Of a stretch of DNA of 64,000 nucleotides, positions 17,745-27,666 are shown piece by piece (the stretch's first letter is position 1; the number at the start of each line of letters is the position of its first letter). Both the position numbers and the translations under genes were made by a program. The notes under the pieces are model-generated. The model saw only the letters and a list, made by a program, of their open reading frames with translations, searched no databases and was not told the origin of the DNA. Source of the stretch: Agrobacterium larrymoorei (lineage in GTDB: Bacteria; Pseudomonadota; Alphaproteobacteria; Rhizobiales; Rhizobiaceae); assembly GCF_030819275.1 (NCBI RefSeq), contig NZ_JAUTBL010000001.1, positions 682,001 through 746,000 of the forward strand. Direction: 5' to 3'.

Positions 17745-20462
17745 ATGGTCAGTCTCGGCGGTATCGCCCGCAAATTGTTTGGCTCGTCAAACGATCGCCG
17801 CGTTCGTTCCTATCGCACCAATATTGCAGCCATCGGCGCGCTCGAAGATGAGATGAAAGCGCTCTCGGATGAAGCGCTTGCCGCAAAGACAGTGGAATTC
17901 CGTCAGCAACTTGCCGAAGGCAAGACGCTCGACAGCCTGCTGATCCCCGCCTTCGCCGTTGCGCGTGAGGCCTCGCGCCGCGTACTCGGCATGCGTCCCT
18001 TCGACGTTCAGCTGACCGGCGGTATGATTCTGCACCAGGGCGCCATCGCCGAAATGAAGACGGGTGAAGGTAAGACGCTGGTGGCAACCCTTGCCGTTTA
18101 TCTGAATGCCCTTGCCGGCAAGGGCGTGCATGTGGTGACGGTCAACGATTACCTCGCCAAGCGCGACGCCAGTATCATGGGACGCCTCTACGGCTTCCTC
18201 GGCCTGACCACTGGCGTCATCGTGCATGGTCTGGACGACGACGAGCGTCGCGCAGCTTATGCCTGCGACATCACCTATGCGACGAACAACGAGCTTGGCT
18301 TCGACTATCTTCGCGATAACATGAAGTATGACAAGGCGCAGATGGTCCAGCGCGGCCACAACTACGCCATCGTCGACGAAGTCGATTCCATTCTCGTCGA
18401 CGAAGCGCGCACGCCGCTGATCATTTCCGGTCCGCTGGATGACCGCTCCGATCTCTACAATACGATCGATGCCTTCATCCCGATGCTGACGCCAGACGAT
18501 TATGAAATTGACGAGAAGCAGCGCTCCGCAAACTTCTCCGAAGAGGGCACCGAGAAGCTCGAAAATCTTCTGCGCCAGGCAGGCCTTCTCAAGGGTGAAT
18601 CGCTCTATGATGTCGAGAACGTTGCGATCGTTCACCACATCAACAACGCTCTGAAGGCCCACAAGCTCTTCCAGCGCGACAAGGACTACATCGTCCGCAA
18701 TGGCGAGATCGTCATCATCGACGAATTTACCGGCCGTATGATGCCGGGCCGCCGTTACTCCGAAGGTCAGCACCAGGCGCTTGAAGCCAAGGAGAAGGTG
18801 CAGATCCAGCCGGAAAACCAGACGCTGTCTTCCGTCACCTTCCAGAACTACTTCCGCATGTACACCAAGCTTGCGGGCATGACGGGTACGGCCTCGACGG
18901 AAGCGGAAGAATTCAACAACATCTACGGCCTCGACGTCGTGGAGGTCCCGACTAACCTGCCGATCCAGCGTATCGACGAAGACGACGAGGTTTACCGGAC
19001 CGGCGAAGAAAAGTTCAAGGCGATCATCGAAGAGATCCGTGCAGCGCATGAGCGCAATCAGCCGGTTCTCGTCGGTACGACCTCGATCGAAAAGTCCGAA
19101 CTGCTCGCCACCATGCTGCGCCAGACAGGCTTTGAGAACTTCCAGGTTCTGAACGCCCGCTATCACGAGCAGGAAGCCTATATCGTCTCGCAGGCAGGCG
19201 TTCCCGGCGCTGTGACCATTGCCACCAACATGGCAGGCCGCGGCACGGATATTCAGCTTGGCGGTAACGTCGATATGCGCCTTGAGCGCGAGCTGGAAGG
19301 CATGGAGCCAGGACCAGAGCGTGACGCCAAGGAGCAGGCGATCCGCGACGAGATCAAGGTGTTGAAGGAAAAGGCGCTTGCCGGTGGCGGTCTTTACGTC
19401 ATCGCCACCGAGCGCCACGAAAGCCGCCGTATCGACAATCAGCTGCGCGGCCGTTCCGGTCGCCAAGGCGACCCAGGTCGTTCAAAGTTCTACCTGTCGC
19501 TCCAGGACGACCTGATGCGCATCTTCGGCTCCGACCGTATGGATTCGATGCTGCAGAAGCTGGGCCTCAAGGAAGGCGAAGCCATCGTCCATCCGTGGAT
19601 CAACAAGGCTCTGGAACGCGCGCAGAAGAAGGTCGAAGCCCGCAACTTCGAAACGCGTAAGAACCTGCTGAAATACGACGACGTTTTGAACGATCAGCGT
19701 AAGGTCATCTTCGAACAACGCCTCGAACTGATGGAAGCCGATAATATCGGTGAAACCGCAGCGGACATGCGCAACGAAGTGATCGAAGCTCTCGTCGGCA
19801 AGCACATCCCTGAAAATGCCTATGCGGAACAGTGGGATATCGCAGGGCTGAAGGCTGGCGTTCAGCAGTCCCTCAACCTGGATCTGCCGCTCGATGATTG
19901 GGCCAAGGAAGAGGGTATTGCTGAGGACGATATTCTTCAGCGCATTACCGAGGCTGCGGACAAGGTCATGGCAGATAAGGCCGAACGTTTCGGTCCCGAA
20001 GTGATGACCTACGTCGAACGCTCGGTCATTCTTCAGACGATCGATCACCTGTGGCGCGAGCACATCGTCAACCTCGATCACCTGCGTTCCGTCGTCGGCT
20101 TCCGCGGCTATGCGCAGCGCGATCCGCTTCAGGAATACAAGGCGGAAGCCTTCGAACTCTTCCAGGCCTTGCTCGCCAATCTGCGCGAAGCGGTTACAGC
20201 CCAGTTGATGCGTGTTGAACTGATGCGCGATCCGCCACCACCGGCCGAACTGCCGGAAATGACGGCGCATCATCTCGACCCGCTCACCGGTGAGGATGAA
20301 TTTGCCGCCGCATCCGCGGGCAATGGCGACGTCTATGTTCCACCGGAACAGCGCAATCCAAACGATCCGTCCACATGGGGCAAGGTCGGCCGCAACGAAG
20401 CCTGCCCCTGTGGATCCGGCAAGAAGTACAAGCACTGCCACGGCGTTTTCGAACAGGCTTGA
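17745..20462 (+). CDS. secA: Preprotein translocase ATPase SecA
   Basis: Motor of the Sec export pathway. Walker A is MKTGEGKT (104-111) and the Walker B region contains [17 protein letters not shown]. The second nucleotide-binding fold has [12 protein letters not shown] and the arginine-finger region [18 protein letters not shown]. The C-terminal zinc-binding SEC-C motif [14 protein letters not shown], which contacts SecB, is intact. The length of 905 aa is normal. The start has AAGGG about 9 nt upstream. The 240-bp gap to the divergent parvulin gene should hold both promoters. Confidence 0.98.
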   Translation: MVSLGGIARKLFGSSNDRRVRSYRTNIAAIGALEDEMKALSDEALAAKTVEFRQQLAEGKTLDSLLIPAFAVAREASRRVLGMRPFDVQLTGGMILHQGAIAEMKTGEGKTLVATLAVYLNALAGKGVHVVTVNDYLAKRDASIMGRLYGFLGLTTGVIVHGLDDDERRAAYACDITYATNNELGFDYLRDNMKYDKAQMVQRGHNYAIVDEVDSILVDEARTPLIISGPLDDRSDLYNTIDAFIPMLTPDDYEIDEKQRSANFSEEGTEKLENLLRQAGLLKGESLYDVENVAIVHHINNALKAHKLFQRDKDYIVRNGEIVIIDEFTGRMMPGRRYSEGQHQALEAKEKVQIQPENQTLSSVTFQNYFRMYTKLAGMTGTASTEAEEFNNIYGLDVVEVPTNLPIQRIDEDDEVYRTGEEKFKAIIEEIRAAHERNQPVLVGTTSIEKSELLATMLRQTGFENFQVLNARYHEQEAYIVSQAGVPGAVTIATNMAGRGTDIQLGGNVDMRLERELEGMEPGPERDAKEQAIRDEIKVLKEKALAGGGLYVIATERHESRRIDNQLRGRSGRQGDPGRSKFYLSLQDDLMRIFGSDRMDSMLQKLGLKEGEAIVHPWINKALERAQKKVEARNFETRKNLLKYDDVLNDQRKVIFEQRLELMEADNIGETAADMRNEVIEALVGKHIPENAYAEQWDIAGLKAGVQQSLNLDLPLDDWAKEEGIAEDDILQRITEAADKVMADKAERFGPEVMTYVERSVILQTIDHLWREHIVNLDHLRSVVGFRGYAQRDPLQEYKAEAFELFQALLANLREAVTAQLMRVELMRDPPPPAELPEMTAHHLDPLTGEDEFAAASAGNGDVYVPPEQRNPNDPSTWGKVGRNEACPCGSGKKYKHCHGVFEQA

Positions 20463-20484
20463 TACTCACCATTGAAAACAATGA

Positions 20485-20528
20485 GCGCGTCATCTGAACT
20501 TAAATCAGATGGCGCGCTTTTCTTTTGA
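20485..20528 (+). terminator. secA intrinsic terminator
   Basis: GCGCGTCATCTGA pairs with TCAGATGGCGCGC (one internal bulge or mismatch) around an ACTTAAA loop, followed by TTTTCTTTT. It lies about 22 bp after the secA stop: the classic rho-independent form. Confidence 0.88.
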
Positions 20529-20590
20529 GGCTACGTCAAGGATGACAGCGGTACGGTGACAGCTTTTCGTCGCCGTGGGGGCAACATATC

Positions 20591-22408
20591 TTAATGCTTG
20601 GGTTGCAGCTGAAGGGCGACGGTCCTCACCTCTTGCGTCCAAGCCTCACGAGCCTCGGCAGTGGTGAGGTTGTGATCGGCCCTCGGAATGGTGACGATCT
20701 TAGGGTTGCCGTATGGCCCCCTCAAAAGACGCCCGCGCCCACAAAAATTGCGCTCAAGCATGCCGAAACCGGCATCTCCCTCAGAGTAGATCAGAGTGAC
20801 CTTCGTATCGTTTGCGGCAAGCCTGCCGAAGTCGCTTGAGAGGGAACGGGCACGGTCAGAAAAATAAGGGTACTTAACCGAGAGCGGAGTAAGAAAGGAA
20901 AACGCCTTCCCCAGGAACGCCTTGGACAGATTGCAGAGCGCGCTTACCACGCGCACGTCACCCCGCATCACACGCTTCCAGAGCGCCCCGCTCATGAACT
21001 TGGTGCCATATCCAGAGAGCGACTGACGGGTTGAGCGGAGAAACAGGTTCACATCCACGTCGTCTGGAATATAAAGATCATAGATGTTGACCGGCACGCA
21101 ACCCTTGATCCGCGGGTCCTTTATCGCGCTTTTGAAGGCGACCCACGCGCCGCTGCAACGTCCCGTCACGACTACGGGAAAATGGTTCTCCGCTTCGAGA
21201 AAATCGACAGCAGCCCGGACATCGGCCAACTGGCTGGCATGATAAAGAATCTGATCCGGCGCGCCCTCAGCGGGAGGACTATCGGCAACATTGGCTCCAT
21301 CGAAGCGTAGCGAGGCGATGCCTTGGCGGGCAAGTTCTCTGCACATCTGGGCTGATATGCGGCCCCAGCCCGACATACGCTCACAGCCCGTTGGAGCGAC
21401 GATGACTGTTGCACCTTGTCGCTGACCAAGCGGTTCACACATAATACCATAGAGTCGCTGGTGATTGCCGAACCGGACAGGGCGCTCCTGAAATCCACTT
21501 CCCTTCAACTTTTGAGGAATCAGAAGTTCGGAAAAGCCGTCTTGGCGCAGCGTGTTGTTTCTGTCGCCGTGCTTTGCCGCAACGTCAGCAGCCCAACCAG
21601 CAAGCGTCTCAATGGCTCTGACAGACGGAACCGAGAAAAGCACGTCCCGAACGAACTTGTTGTAGTCGGGAAAGACTTGGGCGCGAAGCTCGACATCGAG
21701 AGCGGCAAGATGGTTTGCAAATTGCTCGTCTGCCGGACGGTTTTCCTGCTTCAAGAGAAGAATACTGGGTGCGGGAGCACGGGTGGAAGCTGATAAGGTG
21801 ACGGTGCGAAGGCTTGCAGCCAAAGCGTCAGGAAAGATCTGTTCACCCATGGCCGGGCCGGATGCAGGCGTTCTGTGCTGCAAGGCGTCTGGATTGGCGA
21901 CACGGCTCAACGCCACGAATTCTCGAAGCCAGTGACGCCCGGACAATGCGGGAGCGGCGAGCGCAAGACCAACCACATTCTCTATCGTCTCAGCAGCTTT
22001 CCAGGCCAGCAGGGCGCCAAGGCCATGGCCGATGAGGATCAAGTGGCGGGCCTGTGACAATTCCCGCAGCTTGGATGCCGCGGCGCGAATGCTATCGAGC
22101 CATAGATCGAGACCGTTGTCGTCATCGACCGTGTCAATTGCGTCACCTGTTCCGGGATAGTCGAAGCGCATGCTTGGCAGACCACGCGCTGCGAGATCGC
22201 CGGCAAGCAATCGCCAGAATTTACGTGCGCACAATTCTTCAAAGCCCCATGAACTGACGAACAGAACCGCCGAGTCGGTACCCTCGCCGCGCAAGACTAC
22301 GTCTGCGGGCTTGAAAAGACCGACTGTGTTCGCAAACGTAACCGGATAGTCGACAGATGTCTGCTGCATAGACAAAGACATATTGCCCGAAGAAAAGCCG
22401 GCGCTCAT
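20591..22408 (-). CDS. Tandem alpha/beta-hydrolase protein in the polysaccharide cluster
   Basis: 605 aa with two alpha/beta-hydrolase folds in a row. The first (about 40-280) has a nucleophile elbow LIGHGLGALL where the usual serine is glycine (about residue 129), so it looks catalytically dead. The second (about 310-600) has TGRCSGAW with Cys418 at the elbow, a possible acid in YSEGDAGF, and a late histidine in PRADHNLTT, so it could be a cysteine-type hydrolase. The start at 22408 has AGGGGA 7 nt upstream; a TTG at 22456 is less likely. It is downstream of a glycosyltransferase on the same strand. Deacylation or transfer on a polysaccharide is inference only. Confidence 0.78.
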   Translation of the reverse strand: MSAGFSSGNMSLSMQQTSVDYPVTFANTVGLFKPADVVLRGEGTDSAVLFVSSWGFEELCARKFWRLLAGDLAARGLPSMRFDYPGTGDAIDTVDDDNGLDLWLDSIRAAASKLRELSQARHLILIGHGLGALLAWKAAETIENVVGLALAAPALSGRHWLREFVALSRVANPDALQHRTPASGPAMGEQIFPDALAASLRTVTLSASTRAPAPSILLLKQENRPADEQFANHLAALDVELRAQVFPDYNKFVRDVLFSVPSVRAIETLAGWAADVAAKHGDRNNTLRQDGFSELLIPQKLKGSGFQERPVRFGNHQRLYGIMCEPLGQRQGATVIVAPTGCERMSGWGRISAQMCRELARQGIASLRFDGANVADSPPAEGAPDQILYHASQLADVRAAVDFLEAENHFPVVVTGRCSGAWVAFKSAIKDPRIKGCVPVNIYDLYIPDDVDVNLFLRSTRQSLSGYGTKFMSGALWKRVMRGDVRVVSALCNLSKAFLGKAFSFLTPLSVKYPYFSDRARSLSSDFGRLAANDTKVTLIYSEGDAGFGMLERNFCGRGRLLRGPYGNPKIVTIPRADHNLTTAEAREAWTQEVRTVALQLQPKH

Positions 22409-22504
22409 GTTCAATTCCCCTAGTCCCATCCATGGAGTGGAAGCAAAATCGGACAATCGGCTAAATAAACTCTAAAGAGACTACGAGTTTCCCAGACGAC
22501 TATT

Positions 22505-23761
22505 TTACAGAGCTTGCAGATGGAGACGATCTTGTCTCTGAGCTTCGATAAGAAGTCCGTTCAATCTTTCATAATAGCGTGATGCTTCAGCTGTGCCTTT
22601 GAAGTTTCGAATACCGGGGAAAAGGTGGTCGCGCTCAGCCCACCAATGTCCATGGCCGATCCTCAGCGCCTTTTCCATCGCTTCTGTGAGAGCACCAGCT
22701 ACGCTCGGATCGTAGCACCAGCCAGTTCTCATATACTGCACGATCTCGGGTGTGCCGCCGAGATTGGTAGCGATCAGCGGCACGCCATAAACCGCCGCCT
22801 CGATCAAGATGAGGCTTTGAGGCTCGCGCCAGCGAGAAGGTAGAACAACAGCGTCCGCCACTCCGTAAACGTTCTCCGGCGGTGTAAAACCCATAAAGGT
22901 GATTGGCGCGCCGTCGGCGATGGACTGCAGGTAACGGACATAATCTTCGCGGCCTCGACCCGCGATAATAAGCTTGGCAGACTGTCGGTTTGGCATGTCG
23001 ACGAAGGCGCGGATGAGATCTTCAATACCCTTTTCTTCCGACAGAGCACCGAGATAGCCGAAGGTAAAGATCTCGCTTCGGGCGCTGTCTCGTCCGACAA
23101 AGGGCTTATGGAGCTTATCCTCGCGAAGATTCTCGTTTCTCAGCACATGCCATTCCGCTTTGGTGAGAACCCCGGCCCGAAGATAGGTCTGTTTCAGGGC
23201 CTCGCTGACCGCAATCGCCGTCATCCCCTCGCCATCCGACTTCAGCCTCGATGTCAGAACACGGCATTTTAAGCACGCGGTATCGCAATTTCCGCCGGCG
23301 CTGAACATGCTCGATTTTGGACAGATCAGCGCGTAATCATGCATATGGATGCAGAAAGGGATGTTCAGTTGTCGGCTGGCCTCGAAGAGTGCCGGCTGCA
23401 TGCGTGCTGAATTATGCGCGTAGACAAGGTCCACCCTTTCCCGCGCGAATATCGCCTTAATCTCGTGGGCCGAAACAGCGCCCATCGACGCCTTGAGATG
23501 CCAACGTGCTTTCTCGAACCGTCCGACCAACGGCTTTTTATGTCCAGGTAGGTAGCTGTTGTCCCAATTCACCCGGACGACTCTGATGCCGTCTTCACCC
23601 ATCGTTTCGCCCGTCGGCGCCAGCCTGTCGCCAGCCATTCCGAGCGACAGAACGAAGACTTCATGATGGCGCGCCAGCTCCTTTGCACACATACGCGCCA
23701 CGATCTCCGCACCACCCTCTTCCTGGGGCGCGAATGTCTGAGCTACGATACAAATCCGCAT
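22505..23761 (-). CDS. Glycosyltransferase family 4 protein (paralogue of 26287-27528)
   Basis: 418-residue GT-B fold transferase. The N-terminal domain begins RICIVAQTFAPQEEGGAEIVAR, which shows the acceptor-side glycine loop. The C-terminal GT4 domain has FGYLGALSEEKGIEDLI, the donor-site motif with ILIEAAVYGVPLIATNLGGTPEIV (the E-x7-E region), and a C-terminal helix. A cysteine-rich stretch (CPKSSMFSAGGNCDTACLKCRVL, about residues 148-170) is unusual for GT4 enzymes and is shared with the paralogue. It is followed by the hydrolase gene and preceded by another GT4 gene. Donor and acceptor sugars cannot be read from sequence. Confidence 0.88.
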   Translation of the reverse strand: MRICIVAQTFAPQEEGGAEIVARMCAKELARHHEVFVLSLGMAGDRLAPTGETMGEDGIRVVRVNWDNSYLPGHKKPLVGRFEKARWHLKASMGAVSAHEIKAIFARERVDLVYAHNSARMQPALFEASRQLNIPFCIHMHDYALICPKSSMFSAGGNCDTACLKCRVLTSRLKSDGEGMTAIAVSEALKQTYLRAGVLTKAEWHVLRNENLREDKLHKPFVGRDSARSEIFTFGYLGALSEEKGIEDLIRAFVDMPNRQSAKLIIAGRGREDYVRYLQSIADGAPITFMGFTPPENVYGVADAVVLPSRWREPQSLILIEAAVYGVPLIATNLGGTPEIVQYMRTGWCYDPSVAGALTEAMEKALRIGHGHWWAERDHLFPGIRNFKGTAEASRYYERLNGLLIEAQRQDRLHLQAL

Positions 23762-23830
23762 CGACTGGATTCACTTTCTTCCAACTGCCGCATGGCAACT
23801 GACTATTACATTGAGTATCTTCAACTTTAC

Positions 23831-24910
23831 TTAAAGCTGTTCGACAATTTCAAGAAGGCGCTGTGCGCTCCTGTCCCAGGAAAACGCTTGCGCACGCTGG
23901 TGACCGCGCTCGATCATCGTCACACGATGTTCCGGCTTGTGCAAAACCTCGTTGATCGCGCGAACCATGTCGTCCGGTCGATAGGGATCGAAAAACAATG
24001 CTGCGTCGCCACACACTTCCCGGGTTGGCGGAATGTCGGACGCGAGCACGGGGCAACCCAACAGCATCGCCTCCAGCGGCGGAATGCCAAATCCTTCATA
24101 GAGACTCGGAAAAAGAAGCGCTGTTGCTCCAGCGTAAAGCCCAGCGATCTCCTCATCTGACAAGCGGCCCGTGAAGACCACCTTGTCGATTCCGGAATTC
24201 GCCCTCGGTTCGGACGCCTCGTAGGACTGAAAAACGCTGGATGCAGCTGGCCCCGCAATAACGAACTTGGGCGCGGCTGGACCCATCATCCGGATGGCTT
24301 CCATTGCACGTCTGAGGTTCTTGTTGGGCGTACGCGAGCCGACGAACAACAGATAGGGCTGATCCTCCAGCCCCAATCGCGACACGACCGTCTGATCCCT
24401 GGCAACCGCAGCCATGTGCTCGCAACTGTTGTACACGACCGCGATATCCTTGGCGCCGAAGGCACTTTCGAGCTCTTGCCTCGAAAACTCCGACACCGTC
24501 GCGATTTTTCCGCGGCGCGAAAGAAGACGGCCCAACAAGCCGTGAACCAAGCGGTATTTACGCGAAAAATTCTCTGGCGTGCGGAAAATCATAGCGTCGT
24601 GGACGACTGTGACCGCACGCGAGTGAAGGACGGGACCGCTGTTTCCAAGGTTGATGAGCTTGCCCTGCCGGGCTGCTTGGTAAAGGCTTGTCTGCTCCCA
24701 GACATGCCCGGAAGACCGACCGGTAACGCGCTGTGTAATCGCGCGAAGAGGCAGCCTTTCCGTGGCACCTTCCGGCACCAAAAGCACCCAATTGTCCACC
24801 GTCGGCTTTTCCGACAATCGTTTGTCGAGAGCGATGACGACCTCACGGGCAAAACGCTGAACCCCGCTCGTCGTTTGAGTCAGGAAGCGCCCGTTGATGA
24901 AGGTGGTCAT
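23831..24910 (-). CDS. Glycosyltransferase family 4 protein
   Basis: 359-residue GT-B enzyme resembling mannosyltransferases of surface polysaccharide loci. It has FINGRFLTQTTSGVQRFAREV at the N-terminus (the G-x-x-R acceptor motif), YLLFVGSRTPNKNLRRAMEA at the start of the donor domain, and SLYEGFGIPPLEAMLLGCPVLASD with the E-x7-E catalytic pair. The ATG overlaps the stop of the upstream GT4 gene by 4 bp (ATGA), so they are coupled. A 69-bp gap precedes the next gene. Confidence 0.88.
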   Translation of the reverse strand: MTTFINGRFLTQTTSGVQRFAREVVIALDKRLSEKPTVDNWVLLVPEGATERLPLRAITQRVTGRSSGHVWEQTSLYQAARQGKLINLGNSGPVLHSRAVTVVHDAMIFRTPENFSRKYRLVHGLLGRLLSRRGKIATVSEFSRQELESAFGAKDIAVVYNSCEHMAAVARDQTVVSRLGLEDQPYLLFVGSRTPNKNLRRAMEAIRMMGPAAPKFVIAGPAASSVFQSYEASEPRANSGIDKVVFTGRLSDEEIAGLYAGATALLFPSLYEGFGIPPLEAMLLGCPVLASDIPPTREVCGDAALFFDPYRPDDMVRAINEVLHKPEHRVTMIERGHQRAQAFSWDRSAQRLLEIVEQL

Positions 24911-26019
24911 GCGAGCACACGCACCTCGGCGGTTTCCTTACCCGTCACCTCGTCATAAAGACCAACGAGCTCATCATTCATCCGGTCGCTCTGATAGCGG
25001 GCAAGAAAACGCGTATATCCCGCAAGCCCCATCTCGCGCCAACCCGCCGCGTCGCAGATGACGATCGTTTGCGCCAGTGCGTCACTATCCTCAGCGGGCA
25101 CCAGGAAGCCCGTTTGCCCATGGCGGACGATGGAGCGAAGGCCGCCAACCGCAGACGCGATGACCGGTTTCTTGGCGCGCATGGCCTCCACCGCGACGAG
25201 GCCGAAACCCTCCCAGCGCGACGGCATGACCACCACGTCGCAGGCGTTCATGTATCCGGCAATCTCCTCGGGTGATTTCCACCCCAGAAGCTCCACATTG
25301 TCAGGAGCAGAAATGGGCCTGTTTTGCTCTTCCTTGGTCGTGACGTAAGCGCCAATGACTTTGACAGCCGCCGCGCCATTAAGCGACTGAGCGGCTTTCA
25401 GAAGCACATCAACACCCTTCTGGCGGTCCAGACGTCCGACGAACAGCACCTTAAGGCGGTGATCGTTCCACTCCACAGGAACCGCGACTGGCCGGTTGCT
25501 CGACAAGCCATTTTCAATCACGACCATCCGATCGGCAGAAATACCGGCTCCGATCCCTCTGTCATATTCGTGCTGTGAGATCGCAACGATCTTCTGGCAG
25601 AACGGCGCTAGCAGACGCTCGCCCAGCATTGCGACGGGACGGAGAGGACCAAGCGTCTCCATGTCGAAAGACCATCCATGGGGACAGTAGACGACGGGAG
25701 GAAAATTTCGGCTGACCGCGCCGACTGAGCGCACGACAAGACCTGCAAAAGTCGAATGGGCATGCACAACGTCCGGGCGAAAGGATATGACTTCGTCCGT
25801 GACAGCACGTGCCAGCGTCGGTAGCGACGTGTAACGGCTGTTCCTTCTGAATGTGGAAATACAGGACGATGGAATGTTTTGAGCATGAGACAGGTGACGA
25901 TCTGGAACGATCACCCTGACATTCCCCGCTCCGTATTTCGCCACTTGATGGGGCACGACCTCTCTCAGATAGGTCGCAGGGCCACCAGGTAGCGTTTCAA
26001 AAACGTGCAGAACCCTCAT
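24907..26019 (-). CDS. Glycosyltransferase family 4 protein
   Basis: 370 aa. It begins MRVLHVFETLPGGPATYLREVVP, where GGPATYL is the acceptor-side loop typical of this subfamily. The donor domain opens with KVLFVGRLDRQKGVDVLLKAA and contains PSRWEGFGLVAVEAMRAKKPVIAS with E-x7-E. I chose the ATG at 26019 (AAGGGAAGAG upstream) over a start at 26109, whose extra residues are not GT-like. It is the first gene of the leftward GT-GT-GT-hydrolase operon and is divergent from the GT at 26287. Confidence 0.9.
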   Translation of the reverse strand: MRVLHVFETLPGGPATYLREVVPHQVAKYGAGNVRVIVPDRHLSHAQNIPSSCISTFRRNSRYTSLPTLARAVTDEVISFRPDVVHAHSTFAGLVVRSVGAVSRNFPPVVYCPHGWSFDMETLGPLRPVAMLGERLLAPFCQKIVAISQHEYDRGIGAGISADRMVVIENGLSSNRPVAVPVEWNDHRLKVLFVGRLDRQKGVDVLLKAAQSLNGAAAVKVIGAYVTTKEEQNRPISAPDNVELLGWKSPEEIAGYMNACDVVVMPSRWEGFGLVAVEAMRAKKPVIASAVGGLRSIVRHGQTGFLVPAEDSDALAQTIVICDAAGWREMGLAGYTRFLARYQSDRMNDELVGLYDEVTGKETAEVRVLA

Positions 26020-26286
26020 TGTCTCTTCCCTTGGGCCACTATTGGCGTGAATATACGCGGCGTTGTTGTTCTTGTTGCCCAGTAATTTTGTAAAACAGAA
26101 TTCACGCACATGCCACCGATTTGCTCAAATGCGCTTTCCTCCCGACTTAGAAATAAAGTGCACTTGATTGATGCAACGACTTTAGACATGCTTTCTCAAG
26201 GAAGGTTTATTCAACATATTTAAAGAGTTATTTGCGATTTAGGGAAAATTGTAACAAACCACTCCCGATGAACGAGGGGAAAACGC
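26020..26286. promoter_or_regulatory. Divergent promoter region between two glycosyltransferase operons
   Basis: 267 bp, clearly AT-rich (long A/T stretches around 26150-26250) compared with the flanking genes. It must hold the promoters of the leftward GT/hydrolase operon and the rightward GT/polymerase pair. I cannot pick confident -35/-10 boxes and see no gene in it. Confidence 0.5.
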
Positions 26287-27528
26287 GTGAAAATCTGCAT
26301 CGTCTCGCAGACTTTTGCTCCTCAAGCGGAGGGAGGCGCTGAGATATCGGCGCGCGCTGGAGCGACCGAGCTTGCCAAGAAGCATGATGTTACCGTTCTG
26401 GCGCTCGGAAAAGTGGGCGACCCCTTGGCGCCCCCGGGAGAAACCAGATTCGCCAACAATGTCCGCGTGGTTCGGCTTCCCTGGGAGAACAGTTACCTGC
26501 CTGGCCATATCAAGCCCTCGGCAAATTTCGCTCGTCGTGCCGCATGGCATCTCCGCACCGCGATTGGTGCAATATGCTTGGAAGGGCTAACTGAATTTTT
26601 CAGACGCGAGAATTTCAATCTCATTTATGCGCAAAACTCATCCTACATGCAGCCTGCGATTTTTCATGCGGCCGATGACGCAGGGATTCCCATCTGTCTG
26701 CATCTGCGCGACTATGCCCTGCTCTGTCCTAAGACCAGCATGTTCCGTAGAGGTGATAACTGCGCGACGCCTTGCTTCGACTGTAGCCTGATCAATCGTC
26801 GCGTGAGATTACGTGGAAACGGCATGGCGGTGATTGCCGTCAGCAATTTCGTGAAACAGCGTTTCATCGAGAATGGTGTTCTGGCAGAAGCTGACTGGCA
26901 TGTCATGCACAACAAGAACACGCCGCTGCAATCCTTCGATACAAGCATTGTTGGCCGTACAAAGCCGGCGGGGCAGATTTTCACCTTCGGCTATCTCGGT
27001 ACTTTGTCCAAGGAAAAGGGCGTTCCCGAGTTGATCGAGGCCTTCAAGGCCTTACCCGCGGGTAGCAACGCCCGTCTGGTCGTTGGGGGGCGCGGTCGCC
27101 CGAGCGAGGAAGACTGCATAAAACGCCTCGGCGCCATGGCCAATGTCGAGTTTCGCGGTTTCGTCGCGCCTCAGGAAATCTATCGCATTGCTGACGCAGT
27201 CGTTGTCCCCTCTCTCTGGCACGAGCCGCAAAGCCGAATTCTCGTCGAGGCCGGCGTCTATGGTGTTCCCGTCATCGGCAGCACAAGGGGAGGAACGCCG
27301 GAGATCGTCGAAGCCGAAAAAACCGGCTGGTGCTATAATCCTGAGCAGCCTGGAGCGCTTGCCCGATTGCTGGAGAAAGCGGCCTCGATCGGTCCCGAGA
27401 GATGGTGGGAGAGGCGTGACGAGCTTTTCCCGGGGATCGCTTCATTCGACGGCACTGCCGAGCAATCCGGATATTACGACACGCTGGAGCAGATCCTGAC
27501 AAAAGCCGCTGTGGGCCAAGTCGCGTAA
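26287..27528 (+). CDS. Glycosyltransferase family 4 protein (paralogue of 22505-23761)
   Basis: 413 aa from a GTG start with GAGGGG upstream. It is a clear paralogue of the gene at 22505: both open with ICIV(A/S)QTFAPQ and EGGAEI, share GET...VRVVR...NSYLPGH, and contain the cysteine-rich segment (here CPKTSMFRRGDNCATPCFDC). The GT4 donor-domain motifs are FGYLGTLSKEKGVPELIEAF and ILVEAGVYGVPVIGSTRGGTPEIVEA. It is divergent from the other GT genes and followed by the polymerase. The two paralogues on opposite strands probably add similar residues to the same repeat unit. Confidence 0.9.
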   Translation: MKICIVSQTFAPQAEGGAEISARAGATELAKKHDVTVLALGKVGDPLAPPGETRFANNVRVVRLPWENSYLPGHIKPSANFARRAAWHLRTAIGAICLEGLTEFFRRENFNLIYAQNSSYMQPAIFHAADDAGIPICLHLRDYALLCPKTSMFRRGDNCATPCFDCSLINRRVRLRGNGMAVIAVSNFVKQRFIENGVLAEADWHVMHNKNTPLQSFDTSIVGRTKPAGQIFTFGYLGTLSKEKGVPELIEAFKALPAGSNARLVVGGRGRPSEEDCIKRLGAMANVEFRGFVAPQEIYRIADAVVVPSLWHEPQSRILVEAGVYGVPVIGSTRGGTPEIVEAEKTGWCYNPEQPGALARLLEKAASIGPERWWERRDELFPGIASFDGTAEQSGYYDTLEQILTKAAVGQVA

Positions 27529-27666
27529 ACGGTGCCCCGACCAACAAACATGGTCAACAATATCTTAAGAGATTTTGGGCATGGTGAGGACAACGAAACG
27601 TAGCCTGAACCGAACCGGGTTCAGTTGGCCGATTTTTGCAGCCGGGCACGTGAACAAGGCTTGGAA

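Noticed and set aside
17787-19466. Long open frame antisense to secA
   Set aside because: It is the mirror of a highly conserved gene with strong third-position GC bias; the antisense frame stays open by chance and shows no domain.
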